A stretch of 64,000 bases of DNA from Paenibacillus pedocola (GTDB lineage: Bacteria > Bacillota > Bacilli > Paenibacillales > Paenibacillaceae), in NCBI RefSeq assembly GCF_031599675.1, contig NZ_CP134223.1, positions 4,836,001-4,900,000 on the forward strand, written 5' to 3'. Every line of letters starts with the position of its first letter. The first letter of the stretch is position 1. The translations under genes and the position numbers were made by a program. Positions 58,016 to 64,000 of the stretch are shown here, piece after piece. The notes beneath the pieces are model-generated. The model saw only the letters and a program-made list of their open reading frames with translations. It was not told where the DNA came from and searched no databases.

Positions 58016-58563
58016 CCTGATACACCACCTTTCTGATACTCCTGAAGTCTATTCTGCAGCTGCTGCCGGGCCCGGAACAGATAAGATTTCACCGTGTTCA
58101 GCGGCAGGTCCAGACAGTCTGCAATCTCGTTGTAAGAAAAATCCTGTAAATACCGCAGTACAATCACCGTCCGGTGATGCTCCGGCAACTGTTCGATCGC
58201 CTCGCGGATATCCTCCGCCAGATAACCGGACATGACTTCGCGCTCTACGTTATGTTTATTATCCTGGAACACCATCTCGTGCTCATCGATAGAAACGGTA
58301 GGCTTCGTTCTCCTGAATTTGTCAATGCAAATGTTGGTCACGATCCGCTGAACCCATGTTTTGAATTGGGCTTTCTCTTCATAGGAACCAATTTTGGTAT
58401 ACACTCTGATGAGCGCTTCCTGTGAGGCATCCAGAGCGTCCTGTTCATTATGCAAAATGTAGAAGGCCGTCTTATACACATGTCCTTCAATTTCCCGCAA
58501 TAGGGTGATTAGAGCGTCGCGATCGCCCGCTTGAGCGGCTCTGATGAGTCCCTGCTCCACCAC
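58012..58563 (-). CDS. ECF-family RNA polymerase sigma factor (SigW-like)
   Basis: Alternative sigma factor of 183 residues. Region 2 is seen as YKTAFYILHNEQDALDASQEALIRVYTKIGSYEEKAQFKTWVQRIVTNICIDKFR, and region 4 as LPEHHRTVIVLRYLQDFSYNEIADCLDLPLNTVKSYLFRARQQL. The anti-sigma gene overlaps its end. A matching promoter lies upstream. The resemblance to SigW/SigM-type factors suggests envelope stress as the cue, but this is inferred. Confidence 0.93.
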   Translation of the reverse strand: MVEQGLIRAAQAGDRDALITLLREIEGHVYKTAFYILHNEQDALDASQEALIRVYTKIGSYEEKAQFKTWVQRIVTNICIDKFRRTKPTVSIDEHEMVFQDNKHNVEREVMSGYLAEDIREAIEQLPEHHRTVIVLRYLQDFSYNEIADCLDLPLNTVKSYLFRARQQLQNRLQEYQKGGVSG

Positions 58564-58593
58564 GAAGGTTCCCCCTCTCTATGCAATCTTACT

Positions 58594-58620
58594 GACGCGT
58601 AAGACTGCGAATTTGTTGCA
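58594..58620 (-). promoter_or_regulatory. Candidate ECF promoter of the second sigma operon
   Basis: On the minus strand, TGCAAC (58615-58620), 17-bp spacer, CGTC (58594-58597), about 30 nt before the sigma start. This fits the AAC...CGT pattern of ECF promoters and suggests autoregulation. Confidence 0.55.
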
Positions 58621-58782
58621 AGCCTGTAATCAATATTTTAAGAATACCAAACTTTACATGTTATGTCTTGGAGACCTATTGGTTCCGTCCGGAAACCGTC
58701 CATAATCCTTACTAAGCATACAAGGGAAGCGCACAATCTTCAAATATTCTTTTACAGAAGTTTATTACAAAATTGAAATCAA

Positions 58783-58828
58783 ATAAGGGCCGCCTCCGCA
58801 GCATATTTCGCTACACTGGAGACAGCCC
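58783..58828 (-). terminator. Terminator of the small gene at 58832
   Basis: GGGCTGTCTCC on the minus strand pairs over 11 bp, with two G-T wobbles, with GGAGGCGGCCC. An inner 5-bp stem extends it. The T-run is short. Confidence 0.7.
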
Positions 58829-58831
58829 GGA

Positions 58832-59071
58832 TTATCGATATAGTAGGGTAGCACACAGCATCAATACTGCGTAATTGTCCTTGGAGTCATCATCCACTAC
58901 ATACATTTCACCCTGTTCAAAAATATGCGGATTATTATAATTCCGGTGCAATTGATACATCTTACCGGCAGTCACCCGGCAGCCGCGCACAGCAGACAGA
59001 ATCTGCACATATTCGGCTTCTTCTTCATGCAAGGTCCGGTACAGTGTCCTATGATCTTCATTCCCGCGCAT
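58832..59071 (-). CDS. Small protein of unknown function
   Basis: A 79-residue open frame with a good hairpin terminator downstream and an AGGAGCC ribosome site before its ATG. The product (MRGNEDHRTLYRTLHEEEAE and ending NYAVLMLCATLLYR) has an acidic N-terminal helix and a hydrophobic C-terminus. I recognise no family. The gene is plausible from its signals but uncertain. Confidence 0.6.
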   Translation of the reverse strand: MRGNEDHRTLYRTLHEEEAEYVQILSAVRGCRVTAGKMYQLHRNYNNPHIFEQGEMYVVDDDSKDNYAVLMLCATLLYR

Positions 59072-59198
59072 GACGGCTCCTTTCTTAGGTCAGAGACATT
59101 CTTCAGAGCTGAGGTCTGTTCTTAAGTGCCTTCTCTGTAAGTATTGCCCTGAACGGAGAAAAACCATCATTTAGCTTCATATAGATGTAGGAATTTCA

Positions 59199-59236
59199 CA
59201 AAAAAACTGCCTGGCCGCTAATTGCGACCGGACAGT
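59199..59236 (-). terminator. Intrinsic terminator of the KDPG aldolase gene
   Basis: ACTGCCTGGCCGC pairs with GCGACCGGACAGT (two G-T pairs) followed by seven T on the minus strand. Confidence 0.9.
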
Positions 59237-59281
59237 CCGGATTTTCTGCAGATGTATATCATCAGAGCCTGGAGCCAGTGA

Positions 59282-59923
59282 TTACGCACCCTTAATCTCT
59301 TTAAACTTAGCTACATACTGCGCAGCCAGCTCGGTGATCTGGTCGTAGCGGCCTTCCTTGGCCGGAGCGGTCAGGTTGCCGCCGATACCTACTGCAATGC
59401 AGCCGTTCGCAATCCATTTCTCCATGTTGTTCAGATCCACACCGCCTGTAGGCATGATGTTGACATGCGGCATCGGTCCTTTGACTGCTTTGACATAATC
59501 AGGTCCGAAGGCGCTGCCCGGGAAGAGCTTCAGCACGTCTACGCCCAGCTTCAGCGCTTCCTTCATTTCATTCAGCGTCATACAGCCCGGCATGTAAGGA
59601 ATCCCGTATAGATTGCACATCTTGGCAGTCTCTTCTTCAAAAGAAGGGCTAACCACAAACTCCGATCCGGCAAGAATGGCAATTCTCGCTGTAAGGGGGT
59701 CGAGCACTGTACCTGCACCAATCACTGCACGGCTGCCGTATTCTGCTACCAGGCGCTTGATCGCCACATCTGCATCCGGAGTCGTAAAGGTAACCTCAAT
59801 GTTGTTCAGTCCGCCCTCGATACAGGCAGCTGACATTTTATAAGCATCGTCGGCATTATCCGCACGAATAACCGCAACTACACCAACAGATGTAATGTTT
59901 TGTAAAACTTTTATTTTCTTCAT
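59282..59923 (-). CDS. eda: KDPG / 4-hydroxy-2-oxoglutarate aldolase
   Basis: Aldolase that splits 2-keto-3-deoxy-6-phosphogluconate into pyruvate and glyceraldehyde 3-phosphate. The 213-residue TIM barrel shows GGLNNIEVTFTTPDADVAI, AVIGAGTVLDPLTA, the Schiff-base lysine in VDVLKLFPGSAFGPDYVKA and MPTGGVDLNNMEKW. The ATG at 59923 has GGAGAGG upstream; a longer frame lacks one. It is divergent from the KDG kinase, 355 bp away, and together they form the KDG branch of pectin or uronate breakdown. Confidence 0.94.
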   Translation of the reverse strand: MKKIKVLQNITSVGVVAVIRADNADDAYKMSAACIEGGLNNIEVTFTTPDADVAIKRLVAEYGSRAVIGAGTVLDPLTARIAILAGSEFVVSPSFEEETAKMCNLYGIPYMPGCMTLNEMKEALKLGVDVLKLFPGSAFGPDYVKAVKGPMPHVNIMPTGGVDLNNMEKWIANGCIAVGIGGNLTAPAKEGRYDQITELAAQYVAKFKEIKGA

Positions 59924-59989
59924 GATTAAACTTCCTCTCCTAATAAAAAATAGATTCCATTGCAAAAATCAAATGCATAAAATATTATT

Positions 59990-60011
59990 TTAGATAAACT
60001 ATTTTATCTAA
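59990..60011. promoter_or_regulatory. Palindrome in the kdg intergenic region
   Basis: TTAGATAA-ACTATT-TTATCTAA is a perfect inverted repeat in the AT-rich 355-bp region between the divergent eda and kdgK genes. It may be an operator; no evidence links it to a given regulator. Confidence 0.35.
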
Positions 60012-60215
60012 TTTACTAACACACTCATAAATACTTCTATGGAAATAGTAATAATAATACCGTTAACAGTCAATAAGTTTTTATACAAATCTGAAGACTA
60101 GCTAAAAAAAACCACAAAAAACCTTACCAAATAAGGACTTTTCGATCAACTATATTATTTTCCACAAAATTCTCCCTGCGGAATGAGTAATGCCTTATTG
60201 TACAAAACCGATTTA

Positions 60216-60230
60216 TATGATAATTTCAAA
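60216..60230. promoter_or_regulatory. Candidate LacI-type operator upstream of kdgK
   Basis: The complement of this site, TTTGAAATTATCATA, matches TTTGATATTATCAAA upstream of the lacI-type gene in 13 of 15 bases. It lies 49 bp before the kinase start, so the neighbouring LacI-family protein could bind both. Confidence 0.35.
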
Positions 60231-60278
60231 TTACTAATCAATATACAGGGCTTTGTATGACCCTGAGGAGGAATATTA

Positions 60279-61232
60279 ATGAGCAAACAACTGAACGCCG
60301 TCACCTTCGGAGAACCGATGGCGATGTTTTATGCCAATGAGACAGGCCCGCTGCATGAGGTCACCTCATTCTCCAAGGCACTGGCCGGGGCAGAGAGCAA
60401 TGTAGCAACCGGACTGTCGCGTCTGGCCCACAAGACCGGATACGTAACCAAGCTTGGCGAAGATAACTTCGGCCAATTCATCACCATGGCCTTGAACAAA
60501 GAGGGCATTGACACTGACAGCATCACTTATACCAAAGAATTCTCAACCGGCATGCTGATCAAATCCAAGGTGCTTACCGGCGATCCCAAGGTAGAATATT
60601 TCCGCAAAAATTCCGCAGCCTCCAAGCTTAGCCTGGCTGATTTTGATGAAAATTATTTTGCATCCGCAGGCCATCTGCATGTAACCAGCATTTCTTCAGC
60701 TCTTTCGAAGTCCTGCCATGAATTCTCCCTGCATGCGATGGAATTTATGAAAAAGAACGGCAAAACCGTTTCCCTAGACCCGAATCTGCGTCCAACCCTT
60801 TGGCCAGACACAGAGACGATGGTAAAAACGATCAATGATCTCGCTACACGCTGCGACTGGTTCCTGCCGGGCCTTAGCGAAGGCAAAATTCTGACCGGGC
60901 TTGAGACACCGGAGGAAATCGCCGGTTACTATCTGCAGCGGGGAGTATCGCTCGTGGTGATTAAGCTGGGCCCGGAAGGTGCTTATTATAAAACTGCCAC
61001 CGGAGAAGAAGGTTATGTGAACGGGTTCAAGGTGAAAGAGGTCGTTGATACGGTAGGAGCCGGGGATGGATTCGCCGTTGGTGTGATCAGCGCGATGCTT
61101 GAGCAGCTCTCCGTAGCCGAAGCCGTGAGACGCGGTAATGCAATCGGCGCACTGGCAGTTATGTCTCCCGGAGATATGGATGGTCTGCCAACCCGTGAAG
61201 GATTGGAACAATTCATGAATGCCAGCGTTTAG
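60279..61232 (+). CDS. kdgK: 2-keto-3-deoxygluconate kinase (PfkB family)
   Basis: Sugar kinase of 317 residues that makes KDPG, the substrate of the aldolase. The PfkB signatures are visible: AGAESNVATGLSRL near the N-terminus and VVDTVGAGDGFAVGVISAML at the C-terminus with the catalytic Asp. GAGGAGG precedes the ATG. It is divergent from eda and convergent with a LacI-family regulator. Confidence 0.92.
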   Translation: MSKQLNAVTFGEPMAMFYANETGPLHEVTSFSKALAGAESNVATGLSRLAHKTGYVTKLGEDNFGQFITMALNKEGIDTDSITYTKEFSTGMLIKSKVLTGDPKVEYFRKNSAASKLSLADFDENYFASAGHLHVTSISSALSKSCHEFSLHAMEFMKKNGKTVSLDPNLRPTLWPDTETMVKTINDLATRCDWFLPGLSEGKILTGLETPEEIAGYYLQRGVSLVVIKLGPEGAYYKTATGEEGYVNGFKVKEVVDTVGAGDGFAVGVISAMLEQLSVAEAVRRGNAIGALAVMSPGDMDGLPTREGLEQFMNASV

Positions 61233-61276
61233 GGGCAATTGCGAATATCCGCACCGCAGAAATAGTATAACAACAG

Positions 61277-61320
61277 AAAGAGCAGCGATCCCCGTTATTG
61301 AGGGATCGCTGCTCTTTCTT
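61277..61320. terminator. Bidirectional terminator between kdgK and the LacI-type gene
   Basis: AAAGAGCAGCGATCCC pairs perfectly with GGGATCGCTGCTCTTT, a 16-bp stem. It lies between convergent genes with T-rich tails. Confidence 0.95.
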
Positions 61321-61386
61321 GTTACATTGGCAGCATAGCATCCTGCGGACACAAGGGCCATCGCGTTTGGCGGAGCATAAAACGGT

Positions 61387-62412
61387 TTATTCAGCTGCTG
61401 ACGGCGGCTGGACCGACTGGCCCAGCTGGAGTGCAGGCGGAAAACGGTACGTAATCGGGACGGCAGCATCCTGATCCTCAATCAATGAGAGCATCAGCTT
61501 CGCCGCCTGCATGCCCATCTCATAAGCCGGCTGGCGGATCGTCGTAATGGCCGGATTGTAAATCCGGGCAAACTCGGCATCGTCTATGCCGATGACGGAC
61601 AGACGGCTGGGGATGGCAATGGAATGACGGTTCGCATACTTGAGAATTTCGCCCAGCACCAGGTCGTTGGCGGCGAGCAGCGCTGTCGGGGGCTGCGGGT
61701 GGCGCAGCAGATCATCCAGCGCAGCGGAGATCTCTTCCCGCGGCACACTGCGCATGTACCGGTCATTGAGTGGCAGACCCGCTTCCTCCATTGCCTTTTT
61801 GTAGCCGCTCATTCTTTCCTTGCGCGGTGTAATTGCATGCTCCCCGAGCGGCAGTGAAAGAATCGCAATCGCCTCATGACCGTGGCGCGTCAGCTCCTTA
61901 ACCGCTGTTTTGACGGCCATTTCATTATCCAGCAGCAGACTCTGGGTCGTTACCCCCTCCACCAGCCGGTCCATGAAAACAAGCGGATATTCTGCATCAA
62001 TTAACTTGCTATAAGCAGAAGACTGATCGCCTGTAGGGAAAATAATCAACCCGTCTACCTGGCGCGCGATTAACGTTTCCACATAAGTATTCTCTTTATC
62101 AGCATTCTCATCGGCATTGCAGATAATGACCTGAATGCCGCGCAGCGACAGCTCATTTTCGATCGCCCGGATGCACTGGATGGACAAGGAATAGTCAATA
62201 TTCGCGACAATGATCCCGACCATGTGGGTACGGTTCTGCTTAAGGCTGCGGGCCAGGCCGTTCGGCTGATAGTTCAGCTCCTCAATCACATCGGCAATCC
62301 GGTTCTTCGTGGCCTCGCTCATATATTTAAACCGTTTATTCAAAAATTGCGAGACTGTGCTTTTGGACACTCCCGCTTTTTGAGCAACATCCTCAATCGT
62401 TAATTTCTTCAT
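61387..62412 (-). CDS. LacI-family regulator, likely of KDG metabolism (KdgR-like)
   Basis: Repressor of 341 residues. The N-terminal LacI helix-turn-helix (LTIEDVAQKAGVSKSTVSQFLNKRFKYMSEATKNRI) is followed by a periplasmic-binding-protein-like sensor (MVGIIVANIDYSLSIQCIRAIENEL, VIGIDDAEFARIYNPAITTIRQPAYEMG). GGAG precedes the ATG. It ends facing kdgK. Context suggests it controls the kdgK/eda genes, and a palindrome just upstream of its own start suggests autoregulation. Confidence 0.9.
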   Translation of the reverse strand: MKKLTIEDVAQKAGVSKSTVSQFLNKRFKYMSEATKNRIADVIEELNYQPNGLARSLKQNRTHMVGIIVANIDYSLSIQCIRAIENELSLRGIQVIICNADENADKENTYVETLIARQVDGLIIFPTGDQSSAYSKLIDAEYPLVFMDRLVEGVTTQSLLLDNEMAVKTAVKELTRHGHEAIAILSLPLGEHAITPRKERMSGYKKAMEEAGLPLNDRYMRSVPREEISAALDDLLRHPQPPTALLAANDLVLGEILKYANRHSIAIPSRLSVIGIDDAEFARIYNPAITTIRQPAYEMGMQAAKLMLSLIEDQDAAVPITYRFPPALQLGQSVQPPSAAE

Positions 62413-62436
62413 TTTTCCGCTCCACTCTGCCTATAT

Positions 62437-62481
62437 AAAAAAGCCATACCTTTGATATTATCAAAAGTATAGCTTTTTTTT
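62437..62481 (-). terminator. Terminator of the third anti-sigma gene, and possible operator
   Basis: AAAAAAGC.ATAC.TTTGATA pairs with its complement across TTA, with a T-run on the minus strand. It ends the anti-sigma unit. It lies only 25 nt from the LacI-type start, so the ATACYTTTGATA-TTA-TCAAARGTAT palindrome could also be its operator. Confidence 0.7.
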
Positions 62482-62532
62482 AGTAAATTATCTAGTAATC
62501 AATTATCGGAGCTACAGCTTACGCGAAACTCC

Positions 62533-63708
62533 TTAGTACTGCTGCTCATACTTCACACCGTATTCTTCAAACCACCAGTCATAGATCCATTGCTGGCCAA
62601 GCGGCAGCGTGATTTCAGGTGAGCGTTTCTCGCCGTTTACTTCATAGTGTGCAGTTAGGATCTTACTTTGGATCAAAGTATTCAAGTCGTGGTCTGCAAA
62701 CGAGGTCGATTTTTTAGCGCCTGAATCCTTTTGATTTGCAGTGAACTCTCCAGTAAGCAACTGCGATTCGCCGGTTTTAAGATCATACAGCTTGTTATGG
62801 GCAATCCACTTCCCGTTATCCCCGGGGGTATAGTACACCAGTAGCAATTCCTCATGCTTCAGGTCGATGGAGATAAATGACTTATAGTTTCCATATTCCT
62901 TTTCTACCGTAAATATCTCTGTTGGTGTTACAGTTGCTCCCGCAGCTGCCTTTTGCACGTCAATGACAGACAGCTTCCCTTTGGAATAATTGGCGCGTCC
63001 TTCCCCTAGCGTATATGTGCTGCTAACCAAAATCGCATACTTCCCGGCACCTTCAACTCCCATCAGGTTATAGTATGTTTGTGCCCCACCGGCATAGAGC
63101 GGGAAGGTATAGATGCGTTTTGCTGATGCAGCCGACAGCTCCGGATGACCTTTGGGAGTCAGATAAAGCGAATACGGTTCTGTGTTATGAGTCAGCTTGG
63201 GTTTAGTGTAATTTACTACCGGTGGCGGCGGAGACCAGACAATGCCTGCATCTGTCTCGACTGCACGCGCGTTTGACTTATCTCCGCTAAATGACAAAGG
63301 CATATAATACTTCTGCCCTCCGATTTCGAACTCTGCCGAGCCTACAGGCGGATTATAATCCTTCGCTTCCGCTGATGGAGAAGGTACAGCCGATGGCTGC
63401 ACAGCGGCAGCGGTAGATTTACTGAACAAGGAGGCAATTTGAGCTGCGTAATCCCCCTTGCCGAGGCTCCCAAGCGGCCAGACCAGCACACCGAACAGCA
63501 GGAGGGCCGATAAACCGGCAAGACTGAAGCTTTTGCGTGAAAAGAATCTTCTGCCCGCCGCAGCACGGCTGTCAGCTGCCAGCTCGATCCGGGCCATCAG
63601 CTCCGGGGTGAAGCCGTCCTCCTGAAAAGGACTGCGTCCGGCCTGGCGGTACCATTCCGGCTTTTGATTCGACGTGTTTGCTGATTTCTCAAACTGTTTA
63701 CTCTTCAT
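62533..63708 (-). CDS. Membrane protein coupled to an ECF sigma factor (putative anti-sigma)
   Basis: A 391-residue protein with a cytoplasmic N-terminus (about 1-60), one membrane helix (SLAGLSALLLFGVLVWPLGSL) and an external part that includes GGQKYYMPLSFSGD and a C-terminal YDWWFEEYGVKYEQQY. No zinc finger or named domain is visible, but the start overlaps the sigma gene by 4 bp, as for anti-sigma factors. Role inferred from this context. Confidence 0.75.
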   Translation of the reverse strand: MKSKQFEKSANTSNQKPEWYRQAGRSPFQEDGFTPELMARIELAADSRAAAGRRFFSRKSFSLAGLSALLLFGVLVWPLGSLGKGDYAAQIASLFSKSTAAAVQPSAVPSPSAEAKDYNPPVGSAEFEIGGQKYYMPLSFSGDKSNARAVETDAGIVWSPPPPVVNYTKPKLTHNTEPYSLYLTPKGHPELSAASAKRIYTFPLYAGGAQTYYNLMGVEGAGKYAILVSSTYTLGEGRANYSKGKLSVIDVQKAAAGATVTPTEIFTVEKEYGNYKSFISIDLKHEELLLVYYTPGDNGKWIAHNKLYDLKTGESQLLTGEFTANQKDSGAKKSTSFADHDLNTLIQSKILTAHYEVNGEKRSPEITLPLGQQWIYDWWFEEYGVKYEQQY

Positions 63709-64000
63709 CGTTCCTCCTCCTCAAGCGCCTTTCTCACTTTGTCTCTGGCCCGCGACAGCCGGGATTTGACCGTTCCTTCGGCTACACCGAGCAGTAGAGC
63801 CATTTCCGCGGTGGACAGTTCCTGCTGAATCTCCAGCACCAGTACCTCCCTGTGCTTATCCGGCAGCTCCATAATCAGCTCCCAGATCCGGCTTACATAC
63901 TGGTTGCTGATCGCTTCCTTTTCCGCAGACATCGCTTGGCGTACTCCCTGCTCGCTTCCAAGCGGGGCAAACCTGCGCCAAAAGCTGCTCCGTCTCCAGC
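63705..64000 (-). CDS. ECF-family RNA polymerase sigma factor, truncated by the window end
   Basis: The frame stays open to base 64000, so the N-terminal part lies outside the window. Visible is the linker after region 2 (WRRSSFWRRFAPLGSEQG) and region 4, ELIMELPDKHREVLVLEIQQELSTAEMALLLGVAEGTVKSRLSRARDKVRKAL, a typical ECF helix-turn-helix. A start at 63932 would give only a fragment. The putative anti-sigma gene overlaps its end. Confidence 0.85.
   Translation of the reverse strand, partial: WRRSSFWRRFAPLGSEQGVRQAMSAEKEAISNQYVSRIWELIMELPDKHREVLVLEIQQELSTAEMALLLGVAEGTVKSRLSRARDKVRKALEEEER

Overview
The window looks like chromosomal DNA of a spore-forming, Gram-positive Bacillota, most probably Paenibacillus. 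The grounds are spore genes (spoIIP, gpr), an S-layer-anchored protease with three SLH domains, GGAGG-type ribosome sites, many TTG/GTG starts, an hrcA operon behind a perfect CIRCE element, and the order rpsT-gpr-spoIIP-(yqxA-like)-lepA-hemW-hrcA-grpE-dnaK-dnaJ that is known from Bacillus. No phage, insertion sequence, CRISPR, rRNA or tRNA was seen.

Layout. 1-692: no recognisable gene; a multi-armed terminator for the operon to its right. 693-13421 (minus): addB-addA-sbcD-sbcC, double-strand-end processing and hairpin nuclease genes, with an array of short palindromes between addA and sbcD. 13663-17551: acetyltransferase and MarR regulator, an RlmI-like rRNA methyltransferase, and a divergent Na/phosphate symporter-like gene. 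17642-20839: a complete ECF-type vitamin/cofactor importer (S component, fused double ATPase, T component). 20952-23198: a secreted protein of tandem Ig-like (BIG2) domains. 23539-28808: NUDIX hydrolase, mtaB, rsmE, a site-2 protease, prmA and tag.

28251-40466 is an accessory block lying between prmA and dnaJ, which are adjacent in Bacillus. It holds tag, an ECF sigma factor with a DUF4179-type anti-sigma, a broken MHYT-PAS-GGDEF-EAL gene, a soluble PAS/MCP protein, small stress-type proteins and a 1381-residue surface subtilase. 40466-53527 returns to the conserved heat-shock/translation/sporulation block (dnaJ, dnaK, grpE, hrcA, hemW, lepA, yqxA-like, spoIIP, gpr), with two inserted genes between hrcA and hemW. 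rpsT is divergent from gpr; holA follows after two small inserted genes (DinB and DUF1304).

56792-58563 is a second ECF sigma/anti-sigma pair. 59282-62412 is a 2-keto-3-deoxygluconate module (KDPG aldolase, KDG kinase, LacI-type regulator). 62533-64000 is a third ECF sigma/anti-sigma pair, cut by the window end. Nearly every transcription unit ends in a clear intrinsic terminator.

The less ordinary content is non-coding or degenerate: a 27-nt palindrome array, two families of dispersed intergenic repeats, and an internally deleted cyclic-di-GMP gene. I did not find a convincing new multi-gene system. All assignments come from reading motifs and context; no database search was run.
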